The position numbers were made by a program, and so were the translations under genes. Of a stretch of 64,000 nt of DNA, positions 44,144 to 52,541 are shown in pieces (position 1 is the first letter of the stretch; each line of letters begins with the position of its first letter). Source of the DNA: Micavibrio aeruginosavorus_D (GTDB lineage Bacteria; Pseudomonadota; Alphaproteobacteria; Micavibrionales; Micavibrionaceae). The notes under the pieces are model-generated. The model was not told where the DNA came from. It worked only from the letters and a program-made list of their open reading frames with translations, and searched no databases. The stretch spans positions 2,294,001 to 2,358,000 of the forward strand of contig NZ_CP195303.1 of NCBI RefSeq assembly GCF_051245535.1, given 5' to 3'.

Positions 44144-44838
44144 ACGATAAACCGCAATCCATACATAATGATCAGAATGCCCGCCATCGTGAACCAGAAG
44201 ATGGCGTAGGACAGGTGATTGTTGTTGGGTGTTTGCCACGCCTCAACCGGTAGGGGCCAGCCCACATCGTCGCGCTTGGTTTCTTCGTAAAACGCCAGCG
44301 GAACGACATTCTCCAGATTGTGGGAGGCGGCCAAAGCGGCGGGGTCCAGCGTGAACCACATATTTTTGTCCGGGATGTTTTGCGGCGTGAACGCATTCGT
44401 TTCCGTCGGGTGGCGCAGCGTGCCGGTGATGGTCACGCTGGGGTCCGGGCGTTGGATAAACGTATCCGGGTCATCACTGACCCAGCCGCGTAAAACCGGA
44501 ACGATGGTCTGGCCATCGGATAACAGGAACGGCGTTACCAGATGCGCGCCCGTTTTTTGCCCCATCGGGCGGGGTTTCAGGAAAATTTCATGGTCATGCA
44601 AATACCGCCCGGTCAACGTGCCGCGGACCAGTAAGCCATCTTCATCCACCAGCGGTGCAATGGTGGCCGCATCCAGCGTCAACGGCACGGCGGTGCGTGC
44701 GGTTTCGATGCGATCGAGCAGATCGTTTTTCCATTGCAGGCGTTGCAATTGCCATGACCCGAGGCCGCACAGCACGATGACGCCGACAAGGCTCAGGGTT
44801 GTGGCCCAGAATGGAATGCGAAAGGGGGTGGTGGTCAT
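44074..44838 (-). CDS. surf1: SURF1-family cytochrome oxidase assembly protein
   Basis: A 254-residue protein with two membrane segments (IPFWATTLSLVGVIVLCGLGSWQLQRLQWK near the N-terminus and YAIFWFTMAGILIIMYGLRF near the end, in pieces) and the SURF1 motifs GSWQLQRLQWK, PVLRGWVS and HLSYAIFWF. SURF1 helps insert haem a into subunit I. It is the last gene of the cox locus, 7 bases after the DUF983 gene. The frame is open to 44922, but MTTTPFRIPFW at 44838 is the normal start. Confidence 0.92.
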   Translation of the reverse strand: MTTTPFRIPFWATTLSLVGVIVLCGLGSWQLQRLQWKNDLLDRIETARTAVPLTLDAATIAPLVDEDGLLVRGTLTGRYLHDHEIFLKPRPMGQKTGAHLVTPFLLSDGQTIVPVLRGWVSDDPDTFIQRPDPSVTITGTLRHPTETNAFTPQNIPDKNMWFTLDPAALAASHNLENVVPLAFYEETKRDDVGWPLPVEAWQTPNNNHLSYAIFWFTMAGILIIMYGLRFIVYGRKPNDDTASDETGGAGNGST

Positions 44839-44845
44839 GGTGCGA

Positions 44846-45214
44846 TTATTCTTCCCAGTCACTGGATCGGTGTTTGTATTGCAGGGCGATGACATAGGCC
44901 TTGATCGGGCGCAGCAACCCAACCGTGATGGTCAGCGCCACGGTCGTCCACACGATCACATGCAGCCAGAGCGGCGGCGTCAGCCAAACCTCGACAATCA
45001 AGGCCAGCGGGACGAGCAGGAAGCTGAGAATAAAAATCAGGAATACGGCGGGGCCGTCGGCGCTGTCATTCTTCGCCAGATCGAAACCGCAATGATCGCA
45101 TTTATCGGCCAGATTCAGGGTCAGGCCCGGTTTGTACAGGTTCCCGATGCCGCATTTCGGGCATTTCTGCCGCAGGGCCAGTTTCATCAATTGTGTATCG
45201 GGATTCATGTCCAT
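44846..45214 (-). CDS. DUF983 zinc-ribbon membrane protein of the cox locus
   Basis: A 122-residue protein with a zinc-ribbon (KCPKCGIGNLYK ... CDHCGFDL) and two hydrophobic segments (AVFLIFILSFLLVPLALIVEV and LHVIVWTTVALTITVGLL). DUF983 genes are regularly found between coxC and surf1 in alphaproteobacteria and are thought to act in oxidase maturation, though the role is not proven. A terminator-like hairpin lies between it and coxC. Confidence 0.9.
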   Translation of the reverse strand: MDMNPDTQLMKLALRQKCPKCGIGNLYKPGLTLNLADKCDHCGFDLAKNDSADGPAVFLIFILSFLLVPLALIVEVWLTPPLWLHVIVWTTVALTITVGLLRPIKAYVIALQYKHRSSDWEE

Positions 45215-45233
45215 CGTGGGACCTCCTTGAAGG

Positions 45234-45265
45234 AAAAAAACCCTCCCTGTGGAGGGAGGGTTTTT
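45234..45265. terminator. Rho-independent terminator between coxC and the DUF983 gene
   Basis: AACCCTCCC and GGGAGGGTT form the stem with loop TGTGGA; A- and T-runs flank both sides. It follows coxC on the minus strand and should limit read-through into DUF983-surf1. Confidence 0.8.
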
Positions 45266-45292
45266 GATTTCTGTACTCTGTATCTTCGTCCG

Positions 45293-46168
45293 TTACGGGG
45301 CCGGTACGGCGTTCACGCCGATGGTGTTGCCCCACCAGTAAATGGCCACGAACAGGAACAGCCAGACCACGTCAACGAAGTGCCAGTACCAGGCGGCGGC
45401 TTCGAAACCGAAATGGTGTTTCTGGTCAAAGTGACCTTTCTTTGCGCGCATCCAGCACACGAACAGGAACACGGTGCCAACGAAAACGTGGAACCCGTGG
45501 AAGCCTGTCGCCATGTAGAAGGCCGAAGCGTAAACGGTGTCTTTGAACCCGTATGCGGCGTGGTGATATTCGTAAATCTGGAAGCACAGGAAGATCACGC
45601 CCAGCAATACGGTCAGGCCCAAAGCCTTAACCGCCTGATCGTTATGACCTTCCAGAATGGCGTGGTGCGCCCATGTCACGGTGCAGCCAGACAGCAGCAG
45701 GATCATGGTCATCAGCAACGGCAGGCCGAACGGCATGATCACTTCGATCGTGGCCGGGGGCCAGACGAAACCAATCGCTTCGGTCGGGAACAACGCCGCG
45801 GCAAAGAACGCCCAGAAGAACGCAACGAAGAACATCACTTCGGACGCGATGAACAGGGACATGCCATAGCGCAGGCCGATTTCAGCAATCGGGGTGTGTG
45901 CTTTTTCTTTCACGGCTTCGAAAATAATATCTTTCCACCAGAAGAACATGACGGCCAGAACCGACAGCAGGCCCAAACCAACACCGATCAGGCCCGGGGA
46001 AATGCCGAACACTTCAGTCTTGTGCATGAACAACACCATCATGGCGGCGAGCAAGCCCGCTGCGAACGATCCGGCCAGCGGCCAGATGCTGGGGCGAACC
46101 AGATGGTACGGGTGCGGTTTGCCGGTGGTGCCGAAATGGGTTCCGGTTGCGTGATGGTCGTGGGCCAT
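45293..46168 (-). CDS. coxC: Cytochrome c oxidase subunit III
   Basis: A 291-residue, seven-helix subunit of the aa3 oxidase. It has HPYHLVRPSIWPLAGSFAAG near the N-terminus, MSLFIASEVMFFVAFFWAFF, HHAILEGHNDQAVKALG, and the C-terminal GFHGFHVFVGTVFL and AAWYWHFVDVVWLFLFVAIYWWG. Subunit III stabilises the catalytic core. It follows ctaG on the same strand; a self-complementary CCCGGCCCGGGCCGGG at 46217-46232 lies in the gap. Confidence 0.97.
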   Translation of the reverse strand: MAHDHHATGTHFGTTGKPHPYHLVRPSIWPLAGSFAAGLLAAMMVLFMHKTEVFGISPGLIGVGLGLLSVLAVMFFWWKDIIFEAVKEKAHTPIAEIGLRYGMSLFIASEVMFFVAFFWAFFAAALFPTEAIGFVWPPATIEVIMPFGLPLLMTMILLLSGCTVTWAHHAILEGHNDQAVKALGLTVLLGVIFLCFQIYEYHHAAYGFKDTVYASAFYMATGFHGFHVFVGTVFLFVCWMRAKKGHFDQKHHFGFEAAAWYWHFVDVVWLFLFVAIYWWGNTIGVNAVPAP

Positions 46169-46216
46169 GAGTAACAGTCCTTACTGAAAGATCGTAGCGA
46201 ATCGGTCAACGTGAAT

Positions 46217-46232
46217 CCCGGCCCGGGCCGGG
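46217..46232. repeat. GC-rich palindrome between ctaG and coxC
   Basis: CCCGGCCCGGGCCGGG is a perfect 16-base palindrome in the 85-base gap between ctaG and coxC. It would fold as a tight hairpin in the transcript and may adjust relative expression of the two genes. No T-run follows. Confidence 0.5.
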
Positions 46233-46253
46233 GGTCGATATACGGCTCTGTTT

Positions 46254-46931
46254 TTACTGCTTTTCTGGTTCCAAGGCAACGGTGCCAACCAGTGAATCAG
46301 CGGGGGCAGAACCAGTTTTTACGACACCTTCGTTATCGGGCCCGTTATCGGCCTGGTTAAAGGCCTCCCACGCGGCGTCCAGTTCGGGCGTATCCGCCTT
46401 GAAATAGGTATAAGACAGGGTGATGACCGTCACATCGTCCAGATTGGGGTCCTTGGCCATGTCGGGGGACAGGAAAAACACGACGGGCAGGGTGGTTTCC
46501 TGCCCTGGCTGCATGATCTGCTCGGCAAAGCAGAAGCACTGTGTTTTATGAAAATATTTCCCGGCTTTGGCTGGGGTGACGTTATAAAGGGCCGTGCCCG
46601 CCACGGGGACGCGGTCCTGGTTTTCCAGCGTGAAGCTGGCCAAAGCGGGCTGGCCGATTTTGACTTTGACCGCGCGCTGGTCGGCTTCAAACTTCCACAA
46701 CAGATTGCGGCCCGTGTCGGTATTGAAATGAATGGTGATGGTGCGGTCGACAATTTCCGACGGGTCCGGGGCCGTGGCCGACATTTGCGTGGTGCCGCCA
46801 AATCCGGTGACGCGGCAGAACAGGTTATAAAGCGGAACGGCGGCAAAGGATGCGCCGATCATCACAACAACCACGACCAGTACGCTGATCAGGATACGGC
46901 GGTTTTTGGTTTTTAAATCGGGTGTCGGCAT
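46254..46931 (-). CDS. ctaG: Cytochrome c oxidase assembly protein CtaG/Cox11
   Basis: A 225-residue protein that delivers copper to the CuB site of subunit I. It has one N-terminal membrane anchor (ILISVLVVVVVMIGASFAAVPLYNLFCRVTGFGGT in pieces) and a periplasmic domain with the copper-binding CFCF (KTQCFCFAEQIM). LYNLFCRVTGFGGT and the CFCF motif are diagnostic. The last 35 residues are an acidic tail beyond the usual end. Coupled to coxF upstream. Confidence 0.95.
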   Translation of the reverse strand: MPTPDLKTKNRRILISVLVVVVVMIGASFAAVPLYNLFCRVTGFGGTTQMSATAPDPSEIVDRTITIHFNTDTGRNLLWKFEADQRAVKVKIGQPALASFTLENQDRVPVAGTALYNVTPAKAGKYFHKTQCFCFAEQIMQPGQETTLPVVFFLSPDMAKDPNLDDVTVITLSYTYFKADTPELDAAWEAFNQADNGPDNEGVVKTGSAPADSLVGTVALEPEKQ

Positions 46932-46959
46932 GGTGGCGCCTTCGTCTGACAGGAAAAGG

Positions 46960-47085
46960 TTACTGCATTCCTGCTTTGATCTTGATCATGGTAATCACCC
47001 AGATCACCGCAACCCAGCCCATGATGGCGGCCAGAATGGTCAGATTCTTGGTCAGCTTCTTTTTATGCATCTGTGACAGGGGCAT
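46960..47085 (-). CDS. Small CoxF-like membrane protein (41 aa)
   Basis: A short frame with a good Shine-Dalgarno (GGAG 7 bases before the ATG at 47085). The peptide reads MPLSQMHKKKLTKNLTILAA followed by IMGWVAVIWVITMIKIKAGMQ: a basic start and one membrane helix ending in an ITxIK motif. Alphaproteobacterial cox operons commonly hold such a CoxF-type microprotein between ctaB and ctaG, with the pattern KxxRNxxLAxxL...FYxVTIVK. Position and pattern agree here. It would be a subunit or assembly factor of the oxidase; its role is not proven. Confidence 0.75.
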   Translation of the reverse strand: MPLSQMHKKKLTKNLTILAAIMGWVAVIWVITMIKIKAGMQ

Positions 47086-47109
47086 GTGTATTCTCCACTT
47101 CTACTCTGA

Positions 47110-48027
47110 TTAAACGGCGTCGATCATCAGCGCCAGAAACAGCGCGAACAAATAAAATACGGAATAGCCGAACATCAGCCGCGCGCTTTTCAAACTGTCA
47201 TCCATCAAAACGCGGATCGACGTGAACACGAAAAATCCCGACAGGATCAACGCCGCCGCGCCATACCCATATCCGGCAAAGCCCATGATGGTCGGCAGCA
47301 ACGACAAAGGCAGCAGGATCAGCGTGTAAACCAGCATCTGGATTTTGGTTTTCCGCTCACCCGCAACCACGGTCATCATTGGAATATTGGCGCGTTTGTA
47401 ATCTTCGTTCGCGAACAGGGACAGCGCCCAGAAATGCGGCGGCGTCCAGAAGAAGATCAGCGCGAACAGAACGATCGATTCAATTGTAATGGTGCCCGTG
47501 ACGGCGGCCCAGCCAATCATCGGCGGGAATGCCCCGGCGGCACCGCCAATAACAATGTTCTGCGGCGTGCGGCGTTTCAGCCACATGGTGTAAATGATGC
47601 TGTAGAAGAAATTGGCGAAGGCCAGGAGGCCCGCGGCGGTCCAGTTCACGGCCACGCCCATCGTCATCACGGACAACGCGGACAGGACGAGGGCGAAGCT
47701 GACCGCTTCATCCGGGTTCATGCGGCCGCGTGGCAGGGGGCGACCCGCGGTGCGTTTCATCACCGTATCGATGTCGCGTTCGTACCACATATTCACGGCC
47801 CCGGCGGCACCCGCACCAATGGCCAGACACGCAACGGCCACGGCAATCATAAATGGATGCATATCGGAAAAACCGGGCGCAACCCACATGCCAGCAAAGC
47901 CAGAGAAGACGACCAGCGACATGACGCGGGGTTTTAGCAACGCCCAAAAATCCCGCACCCGCGATGTGTCCTTCGCGGGGGTGGATTCGGAAATCTGCGG
48001 ATCTGCTTCAGTCTGTACATCACTCAT
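47110..48027 (-). CDS. ctaB: Protoheme IX farnesyltransferase
   Basis: CtaB converts haem b to haem O by adding a farnesyl group, the first step to haem a. The 305-residue membrane protein has the prenyl-diphosphate-binding motif NMWYERDIDTVMKRTAGRPLPRG (DxxxD; read in pieces), ALLKPRVMSLVVFSGFAGM, GAFPPMIGWAAVTG and the second motif FFWTPPHFWALSLFANEDYKRA. A longer open frame runs to 48363, but MSDVQTEADP at 48027 is the sensible start. The M16 gene ends 56 bases upstream and may be in the same transcript. Confidence 0.95.
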   Translation of the reverse strand: MSDVQTEADPQISESTPAKDTSRVRDFWALLKPRVMSLVVFSGFAGMWVAPGFSDMHPFMIAVAVACLAIGAGAAGAVNMWYERDIDTVMKRTAGRPLPRGRMNPDEAVSFALVLSALSVMTMGVAVNWTAAGLLAFANFFYSIIYTMWLKRRTPQNIVIGGAAGAFPPMIGWAAVTGTITIESIVLFALIFFWTPPHFWALSLFANEDYKRANIPMMTVVAGERKTKIQMLVYTLILLPLSLLPTIMGFAGYGYGAAALILSGFFVFTSIRVLMDDSLKSARLMFGYSVFYLFALFLALMIDAV

Positions 48028-48083
48028 GGCCGTTCTTTTAGCCCGAAACGTGATGCAGATGCAAATGCGCGCTGGGTCAGGGC

Positions 48084-50780
48084 TTAAGGGGCCGGGGTCG
48101 GGGTGGCCGGGCCAGGGTTTTTGCCTTTTTTCTGTTCTGGAACAAAGGGTTGATCGCGCAAGGTCAAAATATCCGCATAGGTGGGGATATGCGCGGGCTT
48201 TATGCCCTTGGGCACATCCAACGCAACGCACAGGGTGGTTTTCAGCAGATTGTCGGTCACCCGGCGGACATCGGCCAAGGTCAGGGCCTGAACCCGGGCG
48301 GACATGGCGTCCAAAGATTCGACGGTGCCGCCATACAAGGCCGCCTCGCCATACAGGTTGCACAGGGCGCTGTTGCTGGCGGCCCCGGCCATCAGGTTCA
48401 TTTCCATCTGGGCCTTGGCCATGTCCAGCTCGCCCTGATCCAGCGTGTCGCGGACATCGCGCAGGCTGGCGAAAATTTCGCTCAGGATCAGGCGGGTGTT
48501 CTGTGGTGCTGTGCTTGTCGCCATGCAGAACTGTCCGCAGGTGGGGTATTGCTGGGGATAGGCTTCGATGTCCAATGTCAAAAACATCTCGTCCACCAGC
48601 TTGGACGGCAGGCGCGCCAGCGCGCTTCCGACCAGAAGGGTCGACAACGCTTCATAGGCGACCGTGTCCGCGTGGCCTTTGGGTGGAATGTTAAAGGCTG
48701 CCATGATCATGCACTGATCTTTGATCTCGGATTTCGTAACGCTCAGCGCGCCATGAACATCCGGGGTGGGCAGCGGCGCGACGTCACGGCTTTGCAGGTT
48801 GCCGTATTTGTGCGCGATCATATGAACAACATCAGCGTGTTTGACCGGACCTGTAACGCTGAACACGACATTGTTGGGGACATAATATTCGTCACGATAG
48901 ACGGTCAGGTCTGCGGCGCTGATCGCATTCAGTGAGGAGGCCGTGCCCAGAACGGGGCGTCCATAGGACTGGCCTGGATACATTGTTGCATCCAGAACGT
49001 TGTCCAGACGGGCTGCGGGCATATCGTCATATTTTTTTATTTCTTCTAAAACGACGCTGCGTTCGCCTTTGGTGGTTTCGCCACCGGCATATTCGGTGTG
49101 ATCCAGATTGGCTTTGAACACCAGCTCACCACAGACATCCAGCGCGCGGTCCAGATGGTCGGGCAGCAGCATGTCGAGCGTGTAGGCGGTTTGATCCTTG
49201 CTGGTATAGGCGTTCAATCCACCCGCCATTTCATTTTCGACGATGCGTGTAACTTCGCCGGGGCCGAACGATGTCGTGCCGCGGAACATCATATGTTCGT
49301 TCATGTGCGTGGCACCGCTCAGTTCCGGTGTTTCATGGGCTGCGCCAGCACCGACCCATGCGCCACACGATACCGTGCCCGGCCGTGTCGTCGTAACGAT
49401 GGTCAGGCCATTGTCCAGTACGGTGACGTGGGGGCCGGATGGTTTGACGGTTGTTACGCGGCTGGCCGCGTTGAATTGCGCGCTCAGGCTGGGGCGTGGT
49501 TTCAGGTCGAAGGGCTCAATCCGGGCCGCTTGTTCATCCAGCATATCCGCAATTTGTTCCGCGCTGGGCATGGTGTCCATCGGTCCGGAGCAAGACAGGG
49601 CATAGCGCCCATCGCCCAGCATTTCGGTCAGGGCAATTTGGATGTCCACAGATGTAACGCGGGCCAGGCTGGCTTCGATTTCATCCAGTGGGACAACACG
49701 GCCATAGTTCAGCAAGTGCGCCATGTTACGCATATTGGACATGTGAGGTGCTTCTGTTGCCACGCTGATCTTGCGCATGATGCGGCTCCGCGCGCGGTCC
49801 AGCTCCTGCTGTGTGAATCCTTCGCTGGCTTTTTGGCCGAGCAGGTCAATGGTGGCCTGCAGCAATTCGGTCGCATTGGCGCCGGTCCCGGCATGAATGG
49901 CGAAATAACCACTGCTGTCCAGCGGGACGTAGTCGGCCTGAACCGTGTAGACCAGACCGCGTTTTTCACGGATTTCCTGAAAAAGCGGGGCCGACATGCC
50001 GCCACCCAGCAAATCTTCCAGCAGATGGAATGCGTGGTGTTTCGGGTCGTTCAGGGATGGCGCGGGGAACCCGAAGGACAAAACCAATTGTTCATTGTCG
50101 TTCTCGCTTGCGATCTCGCCGCCGGTAAAGTGCATCAGCGGGGCCGCAGGCATGAAGGGGGTTGGGCCTGCTTTCATGTCACCGAAATGGGTGCGGGCCA
50201 TGGCTTTTGCCTGCGCCAGTGTCAGGTCGCCGCTGAAGGACAGGACGATTTGTTCCGGGTTGGACGTGATTTGCGCGTGTTTGATGCGCAAATCATCCGG
50301 TGTGAAGCGGCGAATGTTTTTCTTGGCGGTGATATCAACGGCGGACACGGTCTGGTTCATAAAGGCCATCATCATGAATCCTTCATGCACGGCGTCCTCG
50401 ATACTGCTCGCGCCTTCGTCAATGGACATGATGGTTTGTTTTTTAATGCGTTTTACGAATGCTGGGTCGAAAGCGGGATTGCGCAGCGCATCGGATAAAA
50501 CGGCGAAGACATGGTCGGCGTCACGGGCCAGCGCGTCGGCGCTCAGGATCATGCTTGTGTCATCGATGTGCCCGCTCAGGCTGCCGCCTGTGGCTTCGGC
50601 CTCGGCCATGTGATCGTCGGTGAGCAGGGTGTTGAGGATCATGTGGCCCACCCCCTGTTCCGCCGCCCCTTCAAGGCAGGTGCCATAGCGCAGTCCAATG
50701 GACATATCGACCGTGCCCGTTCCGGGACGGGAATCGCAAACGCAGGTAATGCCATTGGGCAGGCGGAAGGTTTTAATCAT
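48084..50780 (-). CDS. Fused double-module M16-family metallopeptidase
   Basis: An 898-residue protein made of two M16 (pitrilysin/processing-peptidase) units. In the first half the zinc motif HxxEH is lost: EQGVGHMILNTLL (His46, Asn50). It keeps the glycine-rich REKRGLVYTV region typical of the non-catalytic subunit. In the second half the motif is intact: SGATHMNEHMMFRGT (His492, Glu495, His496), with the third ligand in GERSVVLEEIKKY. So the catalytic unit is C-terminal, the reverse of pitrilysin. No signal peptide is seen. The Ala/Pro-rich end is short. It lies upstream of ctaB and divergent from tldD; the substrate is unknown. Confidence 0.88.
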   Translation of the reverse strand: MIKTFRLPNGITCVCDSRPGTGTVDMSIGLRYGTCLEGAAEQGVGHMILNTLLTDDHMAEAEATGGSLSGHIDDTSMILSADALARDADHVFAVLSDALRNPAFDPAFVKRIKKQTIMSIDEGASSIEDAVHEGFMMMAFMNQTVSAVDITAKKNIRRFTPDDLRIKHAQITSNPEQIVLSFSGDLTLAQAKAMARTHFGDMKAGPTPFMPAAPLMHFTGGEIASENDNEQLVLSFGFPAPSLNDPKHHAFHLLEDLLGGGMSAPLFQEIREKRGLVYTVQADYVPLDSSGYFAIHAGTGANATELLQATIDLLGQKASEGFTQQELDRARSRIMRKISVATEAPHMSNMRNMAHLLNYGRVVPLDEIEASLARVTSVDIQIALTEMLGDGRYALSCSGPMDTMPSAEQIADMLDEQAARIEPFDLKPRPSLSAQFNAASRVTTVKPSGPHVTVLDNGLTIVTTTRPGTVSCGAWVGAGAAHETPELSGATHMNEHMMFRGTTSFGPGEVTRIVENEMAGGLNAYTSKDQTAYTLDMLLPDHLDRALDVCGELVFKANLDHTEYAGGETTKGERSVVLEEIKKYDDMPAARLDNVLDATMYPGQSYGRPVLGTASSLNAISAADLTVYRDEYYVPNNVVFSVTGPVKHADVVHMIAHKYGNLQSRDVAPLPTPDVHGALSVTKSEIKDQCMIMAAFNIPPKGHADTVAYEALSTLLVGSALARLPSKLVDEMFLTLDIEAYPQQYPTCGQFCMATSTAPQNTRLILSEIFASLRDVRDTLDQGELDMAKAQMEMNLMAGAASNSALCNLYGEAALYGGTVESLDAMSARVQALTLADVRRVTDNLLKTTLCVALDVPKGIKPAHIPTYADILTLRDQPFVPEQKKGKNPGPATPTPAP

Positions 50781-50934
50781 GTCGAGGCCCCTGTTTTTTA
50801 CACTTTTTATAGTTATGTCTATTTGCAATAGCATGATGGGGCGGGGGCTGCATTAAAAAATCCGCGTTGCGGTGCCACAAATCCCGGGTTTTTGGGGCGG
50901 GTTTCCGCCGAAGGGGATAAGGGCGCCAAAGATT

Positions 50935-50963
50935 TTGACAGTCCGGGAAAACCCTCCTACAAC
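50935..50963 (+). promoter_or_regulatory. Sigma70-type promoter for tldD
   Basis: TTGACA at 50935-50940 and TACAAC at 50958-50963 are separated by exactly 17 bases and lie about 55 bases before the tldD ATG. The gap also serves the divergent M16 gene. Confidence 0.6.
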
Positions 50964-51018
50964 CAAGGGGTAACCATAATCATAAGAATAAAAGAGCAGG
51001 CAAGGGAGCCCACAGCCA

Positions 51019-52470
51019 ATGGCCGATTATCCATTCGACACATCCGTCAATAACCGTTTCTTCTTCGCCGCCACGGGCATGGACCCGGATGCGGTCACCA
51101 AGATCGTGCGTAACGGTTTGGCCAAGGCCGATGGCGGGGAATTGTATTTGCAACGGACGCAGGGCAAGTCGATTTCATGGTCCGATGGGAAATTGCAGGG
51201 CAACAGCTCGTCCATGGATCAGGGGTTCGGGTTCCGCTATATCGCGGGGGATGCCGTGGCCTATGCCCATTCCAACAATCTGAGCGAAAAAAGCATCGCC
51301 AACGCCGCGCGCACCACGCGCGATATTCGCAACCACGCCAGCCTGATGGGCAAGATCGCGTTGCCGGGGCATGGCGCAAACCGCATTTACACAGGCGAAA
51401 GCCCGCTGGCCGATATGGCCGAGGCCGCGCAGATCCAGATGCTGGGTGAAATTGATGCCTATGTTCGCGCGGCGGATTCCCGCATCGTCGATGTGTCGGC
51501 GGCGATTTCCACCAGCTGGGACATTGTCACCATCATTCGTCAGGACGGCACCCGTCTGGACGATCTGCGCCCGATGAGCAGCCTGAACATCTCCGTTGTG
51601 GCGGAGGAAAATGGCCGTCGTGAAACGGGCCGGGGCAGCCTGTCCAGCCGGACGATCCTGACCCGCATGTTCAATGCAAAATCCTGGCACGACGTGGCCG
51701 ACAAGGCGATCAAGCAGGCGCAAACCAACCTGCGCGCCATCGCCGCACCGTCGGGTGATATGCCGGTGATTGTGGGCAATGGCTGGGGCGGCGTGTTGCT
51801 GCACGAAGCGGTCGGGCATGGTCTGGAAGGCGATGCCGCACGCAAGGGCTCAACCGTTTTCAAAACCAGCATGATCGGCCAGAAAGTGGCCGCCGATTGC
51901 GTCACCATCGTGGACCAAGGTGATTTCGCCGAAGCGCGCGGATCCTTGTCCTTCGACGACGAAGGCGTGCCGACACAACGCAACGTGCTGATCGAAAATG
52001 GCATCCTGCGCGGGTACATGCAGGACACGATCAATGCCCGCCTGATGGGTGTGGCGCCGACCGGGAATGGTCGTCGCGAAAGTTACGAACACGCGCCGAT
52101 CCCGCGCATGACCACCACCTATATGGAAGGCGGGCAATACACGCTGGACGAAATGATTGAATCGGTTGATCGCGGGATTTATGCCGTCGATTTCTCCGGC
52201 GGTCAGGTCGACACGGTCAGCGGCAGCTACGTTTTCGCTTCCACCGAAGCCTATCTGATCGAGAACGGCAAAATCATTGCCCCGGTCAAGGGCGTTATTC
52301 TGGAAGGCAACGGCCCGAAATCCATGGGTCTGGTTGAAATGGTCGGCAACGACATGGAAATCGCCCAAAGCGGATCATGCGGCAAGGATGGCCAGTCCGT
52401 TCCGGTTGGCATCGGCCAGCCCTCCGTCAAACTGCGCGGCATCCGCGTTGGCGGGACCGAGCCGACTTAA
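51019..52470 (+). CDS. tldD: Metalloprotease TldD
   Basis: TldD is the catalytic half of the TldD/TldE heterodimer, which degrades unfolded or modified peptides (for example in microcin B17 maturation and CcdA turnover). The 483-residue protein has the zinc motif HEAVGH (His262-His267) in WGGVLLHEAVGHGLEGD and a C-terminal Cys in SGSCGKDGQSVPVGIGQP at 454, the third ligand in the family. It stands alone on the plus strand and converges on tldE. tldD next to coxB is common in alphaproteobacteria; here it lies on the other side of the insertion. Confidence 0.95.
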   Translation: MADYPFDTSVNNRFFFAATGMDPDAVTKIVRNGLAKADGGELYLQRTQGKSISWSDGKLQGNSSSMDQGFGFRYIAGDAVAYAHSNNLSEKSIANAARTTRDIRNHASLMGKIALPGHGANRIYTGESPLADMAEAAQIQMLGEIDAYVRAADSRIVDVSAAISTSWDIVTIIRQDGTRLDDLRPMSSLNISVVAEENGRRETGRGSLSSRTILTRMFNAKSWHDVADKAIKQAQTNLRAIAAPSGDMPVIVGNGWGGVLLHEAVGHGLEGDAARKGSTVFKTSMIGQKVAADCVTIVDQGDFAEARGSLSFDDEGVPTQRNVLIENGILRGYMQDTINARLMGVAPTGNGRRESYEHAPIPRMTTTYMEGGQYTLDEMIESVDRGIYAVDFSGGQVDTVSGSYVFASTEAYLIENGKIIAPVKGVILEGNGPKSMGLVEMVGNDMEIAQSGSCGKDGQSVPVGIGQPSVKLRGIRVGGTEPT

Positions 52471-52489
52471 TAAGCGTCATAGAACAAAT

Positions 52490-52521
52490 AAAAACCCCGC
52501 CATCATCTGGCGGGGTTTTTG
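52490..52521. terminator. Bidirectional rho-independent terminator
   Basis: AAAACCCCGCC and GGCGGGGTTTTT form the stem with loop ATCATCT, between convergent tldD and tldE. Confidence 0.9.
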
Positions 52522-52541
52522 TTTGTCTGGTGTGATTGGGC

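Noticed and set aside
44318..46174. 618-codon open frame on the plus strand
   Set aside because: It lies antisense to surf1, the DUF983 gene and coxC, all of which have clear family motifs. Its product is rich in His, Gln and Arg with no domain, as expected for an antisense shadow in GC-rich DNA.
49098..50498. 466-codon open frame on the plus strand
   Set aside because: Antisense to the M16 peptidase gene; composition is that of a shadow frame.
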